From positions 1-19,316 of the forward strand of contig QZLH01001962.1 of NCBI GenBank assembly GCA_003833135.1: DNA of 19,316 nucleotides. The letters run 5' to 3'. The position numbers were made by a program, and so were the translations under genes. The DNA comes from Oehlia diaphana. Taxonomy: Eukaryota; Glomeromycota; Glomeromycetes; Glomerales; Glomeraceae. This document shows, in pieces, positions 9,028-18,936 of the stretch. The first letter of the stretch is position 1. Every line of letters begins with the position of its first letter. The notes beneath the pieces are model-generated. The model did no database searches and was not told where the DNA came from. It was given only the letters and a program-made list of their open reading frames with translations.

Positions 9028-9713
9028 TCTTTCATATATATATATAATAAGTAAAAAAATAAAATAAAATAAAATAAAAAAGCCTAAGCTCAAAAAAAAT
9101 GTTGTCTTTTTTTTTTTATTAAAACTAAAAAATTGAATCTTTTTTTTATTTTCTTTTTTTATTTTCTTTTTTAATTTTTAATTTTTTCTTTCTTTTTACT
9201 TCTTTCTTTTTTATTTCTTGTTTTTTTGTTTTTATTTTTGTTTTTTGTTTGTTTGTCTTTTCCTCGGACTCTTTCTTTTTGGGGTAACGTTATATTGAGA
9301 ACGACTACAATTTCGAAATTGTTTTTTTTTTAAAAAAAAAGAAGAGTATATAAAACTAAAATAACATAAATACGAAAAAAAAATATTTTAAAAATAGTTC
9401 GTTAATTTTTCCATTAAATATACAAATGCTATTACATTTTATTTTAATAAATTCATAAAGAAAAGTGATCGCGCTAAATTCAAATTTTTTTTTTTATAAA
9501 AGATAAAGAGCAAGGATATTCTATTTCAAACAAAAATAAATAAATATTTTTTTTAATGAAAGAGAAAAAATTGAATTAGCGCTAAAAAAAAAGAGGAAAT
9601 CGAAAAATTCAATACTAAATATAAGGGGGATAGGGGAGGAAAAAAGAAATCACAAATGTGTAACGTTTTTATTTAAAACAGATCTAATACATAATCGTAA
9701 GACTTTTCCAAAA
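9028..9713. promoter_or_regulatory. Upstream region of the membrane-protein gene
   Basis: No coding signal. Minus-strand TATATATATATGAA immediately precedes the ATG at 9027. From 9100 to 9260 the plus strand is almost pure T and C, that is a purine-rich promoter-side tract on the coding strand. Two AGGGG words, like yeast stress-response elements, lie at 9623-9638. A long imperfect hairpin lies at 9471-9582. Regulatory roles are inferred only from position. Confidence 0.35.
9471..9582. repeat. Imperfect inverted repeat with GCGCTAA ends
   Basis: The left arm GCGCTAAATTCAAATTTTTT (9471-9490) pairs with the right arm AAAAAATTGAATTAGCGC (9565-9582). The pairing is about 18 bp with two single-base bulges and encloses about 74 bases of AT-rich sequence. 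It may be a small foldback element or a structured upstream site. No flanking duplication was identified. Confidence 0.5.
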
Positions 9714-11011
9714 TTAATTTATACAGTAATTTTTGAAGTATGGTAAATAGTTAATAATTATATAAAAAAGGTAAACGAATAATATCATTAATAAAAAAAA
9801 AAAATCCCCAATCGAAATTAGTTTATAACTGACTATATAAATTGTAATATCTGTTGGTTGTTTGTTATGCGTACAAATGTAAAACACGCGATTACGCAAA
9901 TAGTAGTAAATTAATTAATTAAGCAAAAGATTTATTGGACCATTTAAAATTTAAACGTTAATCATCTCTAATTAAAAGGATTTTTAAAAATAATTGAAAA
10001 TATATTTATAATGAGTTTTGGAATAATTAAAAGAAATTAATCAAATATATGAAAAGAGAACTAAAAGAAATGAAAAAAAATAAAAAAAAAAATGAAAAAA
10101 AGGTAAAATAATGTAAAATAATATAAAAATAATAAAATAAATAAAATATCACCATGAAAAAAATTACGTAAATTTAGCTCCTGCATCGCATTAAAATAAA
10201 AGTGGGGATCATTGCATTGATATGTAAAAATTGTACCACACACGAGACATCAAGCACATCAGGCACATTATATATCATAAATTCTATAAATAACCAATTT
10301 TTTTCGGAATGATAATGATTCATTTATTTTTCAGATGTGTAGAAATTTCGTTCGATTCGTTATAAAAAAGTTTTCATTGAAGTGAATCATCGGATTATCT
10401 TATCCGGTATCAGTATCTTATTAGTATAATGAAATAATTATGCGTATGATCGTAAAATGGAAGTAGTTAATTAGTTAAAGTTTAGATTATACAGTATGTT
10501 GTGTAATGATGTTAAATGTCTCGTTAAATTTGAAGTATTTAAAATTTCATAATTATATATTTAAGATATTTTTTTCTATTATAATGCCTTATTCCTTATC
10601 AGTTCTATATGCATCTCTCTCGTATTATAATAATTATAATAATTATTCCTGATTTCTAGTTTGTGTCACGAAATTCAGCGTAGTGAAAACTAATAATATA
10701 AACAATGCAACGAAAATAAATAAAATTTACCTTTTTAGAGATTTTCCGTTCAATTTTTCAAAATAACGATAACCTGTTTTGGAAGCGTTCAAACAAAGAA
10801 AAAAAAATTATTGTTTCAAATTTTATCTTATTTTGGCCAAAAATTTTAACAATAAAAAATATATCAAATTTAATTTTTTTTTTTTTAACGGATGCTTTTT
10901 TGATGGTTTTAAAATTTTTAATTTTTAGAGATGGTTTCACCCTTAAAACATTTCCCAATAAGTTGGTTAATTGGATTATCATGTATCAAATTAATATATC
11001 GGGTAATTTCC

Positions 11012-11021
11012 TTGACGTCAA
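11012..11021. promoter_or_regulatory. CRE-like palindrome TTGACGTCAA
   Basis: A perfect TGACGTCA core, the classical site for ATF/CREB-type bZIP factors, lies about 395 bases before the P450 start. A second half-site (TATGACGG) follows at 11024. Fungal bZIP factors control stress and detoxification genes, which would fit a P450, but the link is inferred from position only. Confidence 0.3.
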
Positions 11022-11343
11022 CTATGACGGTTTATCTATTATTATAAGTTGAGCTAAATTAAATTTAAATAACGATTACTTAAAAAGTAATTTGATGACC
11101 GGAAATAACAAGCTTTTTTTAGTTTTTGGATTTTTAAATATCTACGCAGTAAAAAAAAATAAACAATGCATATTAAAGGCAGATGGTCTCTTATTTATAT
11201 TATTATTATTTAAACAAATCATATATTTCCAAGCAAATAAATAAAACTCCGATTCGGGATGGGAAAAAAGTTGGACCGCAACTTTTATTTTTGATCCTAG
11301 TATTATCCTAGTAGGCATAAATGAAGGTCCGCATTAGGAAATT

Positions 11344-11365
11344 CAGAATTACAATACTAATTCTG
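11344..11365. promoter_or_regulatory. Inverted repeat CAGAATT-n8-AATTCTG
   Basis: Perfect 7-bp arms separated by 8 bases end 50 bases before the P450 ATG at 11416. This is the right geometry for a dimeric DNA-binding site or a leader hairpin. No known factor is recognised. Confidence 0.3.
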
Positions 11366-11415
11366 GTTGGAACTAAAAAATGTGTCGTTTACTATTTATG
11401 TTATGGTGATCAATT

Positions 11416-13868
11416 ATGGGGCCGAGATTATCCGATTTCTTTACTTTTCCATCTTTCATTCTCATTTTAGTTCTTTATTGTAACGGTTTTGTCAGTAAAA
11501 TGTTTCAAATAATTATATTAGCTTATTTAGTTTATTTAGTTTGGAAAATCCTTAGATTTTTTAAAAATTTAAGAGTACCTGAGGGAATTAAAAATATACC
11601 AACATTTAGTTATTTAGATCTTCTTTTTCATATAATCACCAAAGGTGGACCAGATAAGCGTTGGGAATGTACACGTCGTGCTTTAGAAAAAGATGGGATC
11701 GGAAGGGTAATATTTCTTTATGCGTTTTATTCTTTTTTTTTTTATCATTTTATCATATAAAGTGAAATTTTTTAAGAAAAAATCTTTTTATTTTAGTTTT
11801 GGTTCAATAAAGAATGGGTTCTCTTGGTAACAGATTTAGATTTGGCTAAAGATATAGTTACTAAATCAGGTTAGAAATCCTGTTAGTTGATTTGAATATA
11901 ATTTTTTTGATTTTTAACGTTATTTTTACGAATTTAGATTTGTATGTTAAGGCTACGTTAGAAGAATCATTTCCTGGATCTTTATTGAGTAAATTTTATG
12001 GTACAAATGTAGTAATGTCTAACGGTGATGTTAGTATTCTTTCTGAATATATCAATCCTTACGTGATCGGAATGATTTTTCTGAAGCTAATTAATTGATA
12101 TTTGATTATATAGGTTTGGAGACGTCATCGGTATTTTTTTCAATTGTTTTCATTTGTTTAATTGGAATTTATTAATTAATTCTCTTTTTTATATTTTTTT
12201 TTTTATTTAGCCGTATTGCAAATCCTGCTTTTAAAAATTTACCAAAACATGTGTTTGTTGAATCTACTATAAAGTTATTGAACGTTATGGAAAAGATTGA
12301 TAATCAACCTATAGAGGTCAAAAATCTCATGCATAGATTAACTTTGGATGTTCTTGGAAAAGCCGCTTTTGGTTTCGATTTTAATGTATGATAATAATCA
12401 ATTTACTTATTTATAATTAATTAATTAATATTTATTGACTTTTTAAACTTAGAATCTTGAAGATCCAGAAAACGTTTATGTTACTGCTTATAACGAAGTT
12501 ATTGAAGAATTGAGCAAACCATTATATTTACTTTTACCATTTCTTAATTATTTTCCACGTTTTGAAGCACGTAAAAAATTAGCAAAACTTAATAATTTAT
12601 ATGATGGGATAGTCGAGAACAAACGTAAATCGATGCAATTAGGAGAGTTAGATGAAAAGATAAATAATAATTCCGCTGATTTGTTAGAGTATATGATAAA
12701 TGCTTGCAATGATCCAGAAAATCAAACTTTGACAAACGAAGAATTAAGAGTAAGGTTCAAAAATTTTGAAAAAAATTTTATTTAATTAACAATTAATCGA
12801 ACTATATTTTTTTATAGTATAATATTGCAATTTTTATGTTGGCTGGTCACGATACTAGTAAGTAAAATTAATTCATGTATTTATTGTTTGTTTTGTTTAT
12901 TATATTTATTGTCCGGAGCGTTAGCGAAGGACTATTTAATACAAAAATTCTTTATTAATGAATTAGCCGCGAACGCTTTAACAACTATTCTATATCTTTT
13001 GGCCGTTCATAAGGTATTATTAAATTTAAGAATTTCATTATAACATTTTTTCTTTTTATTAATATAATAACTTTATTTTTTTCTTTATTGAATTAGGATG
13101 CGCAAAATAAAGTTCGTGAAGAAATATTACGTGTTCTTGGTGATGATTTAACACCAAGTATGGAACAACAAAAAGAATTAAAATATATGAATATGGTCAT
13201 AAATGAAAATTTAAGATTATATCCTCCAGTATGTACTATTTGACTTCTTTAACGTTCAATTTCGATTTCATTCATCAACGTTAATTTATTTTTCTTTTAA
13301 ATCTATATGATAGATCGCACAATTACCTCGAAGATATCCTATACAAGATGTTAGATTTCGTGATTACGTAATTCCAGCAAAAACGCCTATGATATTATTC
13401 ATTTATGGAGTTCATCACTCATCAAAGAATTGGGAAGATCCTGAAAAATTTATTCCTGAAAGATTTGAGAATGAAAGACATAATAATTATTCCTGGTTAA
13501 GTTTTGGTGGTGGTAATAGATCGTAAGTTAAACCATATTTGAATTATATATACATTTTTTTTTTTAAAAAAAAAAAAAATTTAGTAATCTATTTTTTTTT
13601 TATCATTATATTAGATGTTTAGGAACTAATTTCTCGCTTATTGAACAAAGAATAATTTTATGCGCTTTATGTAAGTTTATGTTCGTGATCTTAATAGTTT
13701 TTTAATTATTATTTTACTAAAATTGTTTAAAATTATACAGTAAGAAAATATGAAGTGTCATTACCAGCAGATAGTATTCATAAGAAAAAATTACAAATTG
13801 ATCATGCCAATAGTGGGACCATGGGACCACATCCAATACCATTAATTTTTAAAAGAAGAACAGAATAG
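11416..13868 (+). CDS. Cytochrome P450 monooxygenase, 12 exons
   Basis: This encodes a complete 518-residue microsomal-type P450, a heme-thiolate monooxygenase using O2 and electrons from a P450 reductase at the ER. Exons: 11416-11706, 11797-11869, 11938-12029, 12114-12130 (17 nt), 12211-12385, 12453-12749, 12818-12857, 12967-13013, 13097-13228, 13314-13522, 13615-13670, 13741-13868. All eleven introns are GT-AG, 67-109 nt, and the frame stays open. Signatures: hydrophobic N-terminal anchor (residues about 11-47), C-helix WxxxR (W154, R158), I-helix AGHDTT (324-329, acid-alcohol pair intact), K-helix ENLR (381-384), PERF (436-439) and heme loop FGGGNRSCLG (452-461) with ligand Cys459. Length and spacing are normal, so it should be active. 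An alternative ATG (residue 29, position 11500, A at -3) would give a more classical single anchor. Substrate and CYP family cannot be assigned by eye. Confidence 0.93.
12911..12932. repeat. GC-rich 22-nt insertion-like block in P450 intron 7
   Basis: A 22-nt block beginning GTCCGGAGCG and ending GCGAAGGAC is 14/22 G+C inside a very AT-rich intron. Its ends GTCC/GGAC are complementary. It is flanked by TATTTATT on the left and TATTTAAT on the right, a 7/8 match that looks like a target duplication. The host intron (109 nt) is the longest of the gene, and without the block and one flank it would be about 79 nt, the usual size. Confidence 0.5.
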
Positions 13869-14144
13869 TATTTTATTTAATGATCATTTGTTTAGGTTTT
13901 GTAATATTTTTTTGTAAAAAAAAAAAAAGATTATTCATTTTTTGGTTTAAATTATATAATAAATAGATTTTTGTACAAAGTTAATTATAGGTCTCTGATT
14001 ATAAGATATATAAGATATATAAGATATATTTTTTTAATATAAAAACTTTGGATTTGTTTTTGGGTTTGATCATTTAGTTTCTAGAATTCGTTGTTTGACC
14101 TTTATCCAAGATATAGCTTGGGCTTCTTTACCTTGAAAATGCGC
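13869..14144. terminator. P450 3' flank with 9-mer tandem repeat
   Basis: The stop TAG at 13866-13868 is followed by T-rich DNA, an A run and AATAAATAG near 13958, a plausible polyadenylation region. TAAGATATA is repeated three times perfectly at 14002-14028. No gene is seen after that before the repeat zone. Confidence 0.4.
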
Positions 14145-14519
14145 TCAAAATAATCTATACCCATCTGCATGTGCAAAAAACATCCAATGCACCTTGAAGT
14201 CTATAATATCATGATTATCTGATGTAATGTTTTCATATGCGTTTATTTCTGGCAGATTCGAACATGAATTAATGTATGGTTGAAAATCACCAGTTACGTG
14301 ATTATAAATAAATGTTGAAATCGGTGCACAGATCAAAGCGAAATCTCTTCTTATCTTTATATGTAGACATTTTCTATTGTAAATTAATGAGTATCTGACG
14401 ATCAAATTTTGTGATGCGATTATATTTCTCCAAAGTATATAAAAGGTGAGGTACGCTCGCGTGTAGACGGTATCGGGACTTTTCGCTGAAGGGATGTTTC
14501 GCCGAAGGGGTTTCACCAA
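14145..14519 (-). other. Unassigned 124-codon open frame
   Basis: This open frame begins inside the GCCGAA repeat array, so its first about 15 residues are repeat-derived. The remainder has a mixed, protein-like composition (for example RRDFALICAPISTFIYN, GDFQPYINSCSNLPEINAY, VHWMFFAHADGYRLF). I recognise no domain. It might be a captured or decayed transposon exon, or chance. No clear promoter or splice pattern supports it. Confidence 0.2.
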
Positions 14520-14596
14520 AATACCATTTCACCGAAACTCTATCTCACTGAATTACATTTTGCCGACCCATTTCACCGAATGGACATTTGCCGAAA
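14481..14596. repeat. Tandem array of TTTCGCCGAA-type units, about 15-nt period
   Basis: Eight degenerate units resembling TTTC(G/A)CCGAA start near 14481, 14497, 14511, 14527, 14543, 14558, 14571 and 14587, spaced 13-16 bases. Two more units (CATCGCCGAA at 15226 and CATTTGCCGA at 15244) lie about 630 bases downstream in the same orientation. This looks like a minisatellite, possibly the sub-terminal repeat of a transposon. Confidence 0.7.
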
Positions 14597-14710
14597 ATTA
14601 TTCATTTCGATAAGTTATTTTATTATTTTTATACTAAATACATAAAGGAATCTTTATCTAGAAAAATGTTTGAATTAGAATGGAATTTTTTTTTATCTCA
14701 TCGTTGTTTA

Positions 14711-15113
14711 TTATATATACACTTGTTTTCGTAAGTTACTGTTTGAAAAAAGGCTGTTAACAAAAATATTATATATCCGAAATATCTTATCACTCACCAG
14801 GATAATTGAAATTTGACTTACGAGTCTCTATCAAAGAACTATTCTCACTTTTTGTAGTCAACATCCTGAAAAGGACCTGCTTCAATTTTACGATGACAAG
14901 CTCTACAAATCCAGACCTAAAAAATGGTAATTTTCCCATATGAAACCAATCTGTTAAAAGATGTTTGCTCGTTCAAAGGACCTTAGTAACGTTAATATTT
15001 TTTACCTTGTTACAGCATTTATAACTAGATTCGTGAAATGAAACTCTCTTAAACAAAGAAGATATGAATAGAGTCCGCTTGATTAAGCTAATTGAAAATC
15101 GACTAAAAGCATC
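14711..15113 (-). pseudogene. Possible spliced gene fragment with CC...CxxCH motif
   Basis: On the minus strand three exon-like pieces join in frame: about 15102-15006, 14916-14849 (68 nt) and 14753-14711. The introns are 89 nt (GTAAAA...TTTTAG) and 95 nt (GTGAGA...AACAG). The reading is ...FHESSYKCCNK, VWICRACHRKIEAGPF, QDVDYK, then NLFSNSNLRKQVYI and a TAA stop. CC-x4-C-x2-CH could bind zinc, as in several transposon-encoded proteins. The first piece has an in-frame stop upstream and no ATG, so the 5' part is missing or lies in an unrecognised exon. It may be a transposon-derived relic. I cannot name a family. Confidence 0.33.
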
Positions 15114-16352
15114 TCAGTTGTTCCAGATTTTAAAATTTTCTTATAAATATCGTTTTATTCTTCTCTCATATATTTGCAATAACGTAGATCTTTTTTACTA
15201 GTATTTCATACAGTGACTGTCAATACATCGCCGAATTAGTGATCATTTGCCGATATATATATTTTCTTATTTTGTAGTTGCGAAAAATAAATATGAAGTA
15301 AGGCAACCGTGACTTTGGATCACAGTCTCGTTATTGGGCAAAAAATAATCTTATATATACCAAGACGCAATGTGACAGTATAAGTCACTTTGATTTGCGC
15401 AACGTTGTTCGTGCCTGACTAATTCATAATGGCCACCATGGTTCCTAGCCAAAGATACGTGCAACTGTAAACAATTGTCACGCTCTTGTACATCACACAT
15501 TAGTTAAAATAAATCAACAATTCTTCTACGGACACAATTGATCATTATAATTATGCTAGTATTTTTTCCCACTGTAGTTGATTAGGCGTTTTCGTTTCAC
15601 AATGAATATGATTGCGTCATTAACAAAGGTTCATGATATTATCAAGGTATTACTGAGAGGGCATTAGTGAACTGGGCGAAGCACATTTTGTAATGTGGAT
15701 CGGAAATCGAAGATAAATATGGCTAGATGTACAATGCCTGGGTATAATTTCATGCAATAGATCAACAATCCCCACGAAGCCAATAAATAATTTATTACAC
15801 TAATATACAAGCGTTCTGCAAATAATTTAGTGAACCTGGCTATTCCGAAGGAACTCTGAAAAGAAGCTACTAGTAATTTGGATCATTAAAACAGATAACG
15901 TTAGATTACATGGCATCATTAGAAAGAAAGGTGTTATATTTCAACAAAAACTCTCGTGCGAATCTTATCGTATATTGTCGAAATCAATTGGCCTTGGATA
16001 AACATTCCCCGAAGCTTTAATTGCGAAATTGCTAATTGAATCGCTTTGCTGATATTTTCCATTGTCAATTGTTATATTAAACAATAAACTTTTTATATAG
16101 CCAATGAGAATCTTAATTATAAACATTTTTTCAATTATCGTATTAAATAGATCAACTGTGTAATAGTACCATCGCTATGATGATAATTTACTTTATTCCC
16201 ATATATAAGAAAATACGTATTTATTGCTTTATTAAAAAACTTCTGAATGTTTAAAGTTCTATACGCTCTGTACCGGACGCTTAAATATTTTCATCTTTAT
16301 TTCTTCAAAACTTTACAAGAAATTCTCAGAAATTCTTAAGAAATTTTACACG
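15114..16352. other. Non-coding repeat zone between gene fragment and LINE
   Basis: No supported gene. Base composition is more even than in the genic part, and broken frames (for example ERALVNWAKHIL near 15655, RLHGIIRKKGVIFQQKL near 15910, both plus strand) suggest old protein-coding transposon DNA, but stops interrupt them and no motif is decisive. Two GCCGA repeats lie at 15226-15253. AGAAATTCT-like units repeat three times at about 16317-16346, directly beside the LINE 3' end. Confidence 0.4.
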
Positions 16353-18165
16353 TCTTATTTATTTATTTATTTTATGTGAAGTCAGTAAGGGCTACAAAAG
16401 GAACATAGTTCGATACATGTAAAGGACCTATCATCCATCAGAGAAGGCTCTACGGACCCTATCTTCTAATTATAATAAAACCAAGACTATCCCCGTACCA
16501 CTTCCAGTATAGGGATCAGTTAATGAACGGAGCAATAAAAAAGAAAAATTAGAAGCCGTGGGAAACTACACATTAAAAATAAAATAAGGGTAAAACAACT
16601 AGGAGAAGAAAAATCTATTTCACTATTACATTCTAAATGTTTAAAAAAAGAACCACTATGTAAAAAATTCGAAGAGGAAAATAAAATATATAAAAATCTT
16701 TATGGAGTTTAAAATTTCTAAAATCATTAAAGGGATTAATATATCCATAATCACGATCACGATTAGGACCCAAATTATTTGTAATATTAGCACTTTGATT
16801 TAAAGAATGGCGGATATTTTTGAATATTGTGTAAAGGACGTTTTGTTTAAACCCATTTCAGAGCGTAAATTTTTCCATGCAGTATTACGGGTTTTCCATA
16901 CCATTGATTTAATCGATTCGCTGCAAACTTGCATGAATGGAAGAATAAATTTGAGAATTGCTTTGACATTGTGAAAGTGTGACCAGAATATGCCAACCAA
17001 GTCATTAGTCACATAAGATTTTAGCATTAACAATGCAACCGGATGAATGGTTTCATTTCGGTATACTCACCGGAATGTTTTGCTGTATTTTACTGAGTCG
17101 GATATAGTCAAAGAGTGTTTGTATGCGTTTTGTGTGAGGAGCTTGATAAGGTTATCTCCTAATTTTTTGAACATTAATCTTAATTCAGGGTCTAAATTCG
17201 GACATTCCCATAAGTGATTATTGGTTTCCGGTGTAGTATGACAAAAGAAACAATTTACATCAGAATGTATTAATTTGGGGTAATTACGTTTCATGATATC
17301 CATTGTTAGTAGGGAAAGTGTAGAACATCTAATTTTTCCATTTCATATCTTTAGTATGTTTATCATGTGTCGAATCATTATGTGCATTATAATTAAACCA
17401 TTTTGAAGTTGTAGACCATTTGATCAAATTTTCTTTGGTAGCATCTTTTACGAAGCGTAAAGAAGGATGATTTAAATGATTTTCCATACGTCTATAATTA
17501 AGGATGGTACCGATGTTTTTCCTTACATCTTTATCTAAAGGTATTTCATCATTTCATATTACAGTGAGAGACTGATTGGGAAGGTGGTCATGAAGGATAC
17601 TAGTATTAGGTGTTTCTAAATGTCCGGCTTTAGCTAACCCATCAGCTATATAATTAAATTCTATACCTGAATGCGCTTTGACTTGACTCTAAGCTTTAAA
17701 AATTTTATTATATGGTGAATCGCCGACCATAAAATGTTATTGTTACTTTTATTAAATCTTCTTGGTGACATCAAGGATAAATTTTTGGATTTATAAAATG
17801 TGTCAATAGCTGCTTGTGAGTCTGTATAAATGGTGACTTGACAATTGCGAGAACAAGTAATTAATGCTGTTAAATGGCCATAGTCTCCGCTTTAGTCAAA
17901 GAAGGAAAGTGTCTAAGCGATCCCTTATAAGTGGTGTTAATGTGATCTAAATTGGACGTACTCCAACCGTAGCCCATAGGGAATTCATTTATCGCAAAAT
18001 CAGATTCAAAAGATTCATCTGTAAAGAAATCCAATTTATGGAAAGGTGATAAAATTCGAGCAATATTTTGTAAGTCTTTCATAATTTTTTCCCGTGCAAT
18101 AAGCTGAGAAATTAATCTATCATTTGATAGTGATCTATCTTGCTGTGTAGGTGTAGTGTTGTTAT
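16353..18165 (-). pseudogene. LINE (non-LTR retrotransposon) 3' remnant: RNase H, zinc knuckle and 3' tail
   Basis: The minus strand keeps the end of a LINE ORF2. An RNase H domain (about 18080-17650) shows its acidic residues in context: DFFTDESF, SLTKAETMAI, IYTDSQAAID and VKAHSGIEFNYIADGLAKAG. Downstream are a zinc knuckle CFFC-x7-H-x4-C (NNHLWECPN, about 17260-17210) and a C-terminal region (YVTNDLVGIFWSHF, TRNTAWKNLRSEMGL, to about 16800). A 3' UTR of about 430 bases ends in TAAA repeats (plus-strand TTTATTTATTTATTT, 16353-16372), the typical LINE tail. The copy is dead: there are stops in the RNase H region, an apparent Trp-to-TGA at 17554-17556, a TGA at 17067-17069 and a frameshift near 17335. 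The reverse transcriptase is absent; coding ends abruptly at a GC-rich foldback near 18166. No target duplication found. Confidence 0.88.
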
Positions 18166-18300
18166 CGGCCCGGTTCGGTCCGACTTGAAGCTAAAGTCAA
18201 GCCACGTTGATAAAAAGTTAAGCCGAACCAAGCCGAACCGAATCGACTTGAAAACTCAAGTCAAACCAAGCCGAACCGCGCTGCGGCGGGCCAATGGGCG
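18166..18300. mobile_element. Short GC-rich foldback element
   Basis: Left end GGCCCGGTTCGGTCC then GACTTGA (about 18167-18188) is mirrored by CTCAAGTC, CCGAACCG and GGGCC on the right (about 18254-18292), with GGCCC/GGGCC as outermost pair. Inside lie repeated AAGCCGAACC words and a perfect hairpin, GACTTGA-AAAC-TCAAGTC (18244-18261). There is no coding capacity. It abuts the truncated 5' side of the LINE, so it either interrupted the LINE or preceded it. Confidence 0.5.
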
Positions 18301-18324
18301 ATTGACGCCGCAATATCACGTGAC

Positions 18325-18590
18325 GTTACACAAAATTCTAAAAAAGGAAAATTTATTATTCACGAAAATTGAAACTTTGAGTTACACAAATTTCCAAAAA
18401 AAGAAATTTTCATGCAGATCATTTAATTCCGGCTGGAATTAAAGGTCTATTTAATTCGGCAGAAATATGTATGTTACACGAAATTCCAAAAAAGGCAATT
18501 TTATTTTTACGAAAATTAAGTTATACGATATTCCAAAAAAGGAAATTTATGTGTAGATCATTTAATTCCGGCTGAAATTAGGATTTATAT
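18325..18590. repeat. Two-copy composite tandem repeat, about 148 bp
   Basis: Sub-units A and B alternate as A-B-A-B, each beginning GTTA(C/T)AC and followed by ATTCCAAAAAAGG-like sequence. They start at 18325, 18381, 18473 and 18530, so the A-to-A and B-to-B distances are 148 and 149. B units end with GATCATTTAATTCCGGCTG, containing the palindrome TTAATTCC-GGCT-GGAATTAA (18423-18442). The short plus-strand open frame over it is a by-product of the repeats. Confidence 0.65.
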
Positions 18591-18591
18591 C

Positions 18592-18750
18592 CCATCGGCC
18601 CCATCGGTCCCATCTAAGGATGGTCATCGGTCCTACCGGTCCTACTCGGTCCTGGACCAGTCGGTCCCGGGACTTGTAGGACCGGACCGCGGTCTTGCAT
18701 TTTTTTGTGGCACAGTAAGACCGGTCCCGAGGACCGACCAGTCCTCATAC
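18592..18750. repeat. GGTCC/GGACC-rich hairpin-forming repeat
   Basis: CCCATCGG is repeated near 18592-18610, then CGGTCC occurs five times between 18605 and 18667. GGACCAGTCGGTCCCGGGAC (18654-18673) is the near-exact inverse of 18725-18744 (two mismatches and a one-base bulge), making a strong hairpin with a loop of about 50 bases. This G+C island contrasts sharply with its AT-rich surroundings. The Gly/Pro/Arg-rich minus-strand frame through it reflects the repeat, not a gene. Confidence 0.6.
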
Positions 18751-18936
18751 TGGTCTTCATATAATAAATGATTTTTATATTAAATAAATCTATTAATCTG
18801 GTTAAGGTCTTTATAAAATAATATAAAGACCAACCAATTCCAAACCAGTTATTAATGACAATCACTTCTCCCTACTTGTAGAGTTGCCTTGTCAAAACAC
18901 AAACTCTAAAAAAGCATTTAAGCAGAATATCTTGTT
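18751..18936. other. Short spacer without features
   Basis: AT-rich spacer between the GGTCC repeat and the MITE. No gene or clear repeat seen. Confidence 0.4.

Larger units (their letters stand above)
9714..11415. other. Intergenic region upstream of the P450 gene
   Basis: No gene is supported in these 1.7 kb; open frames are short and lysine/phenylalanine-rich, as expected from A/T runs. Two candidate regulatory sites are listed separately (11012-11021 and 11344-11365). A small CGGAT/ATCCG hairpin lies near 10393-10408. I see no transposon hallmark. Confidence 0.5.

Noticed and set aside
10758..10982. 74-codon minus-strand frame
   Set aside because: Lys/Phe/Ile-rich reading over A/T runs, no homology recognised, no splice pattern.
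14002..14028. Regular repeats as a CRISPR array
   Set aside because: The units are contiguous 9-mers without spacers, and the genome is eukaryotic. The same applies to the 15-nt array at 14481.
14240..14270. Minus-strand GTTCGAATC resembling a tRNA T-loop
   Set aside because: Its flanks do not pair as a T-stem, and no acceptor or anticodon arm fits around it.
15560..16010. Possible pogo/CENP-B-like transposase pieces (ERALVNWAKHIL, RLHGIIRKKGV)
   Set aside because: Frames are broken by many stops and no diagnostic motif or DDE residue is visible; resemblance too weak to annotate.
18140..18442. 100-codon plus-strand frame starting MLCRCSV
   Set aside because: Runs across the LINE end, the foldback and the composite repeat; it is repeat-derived.
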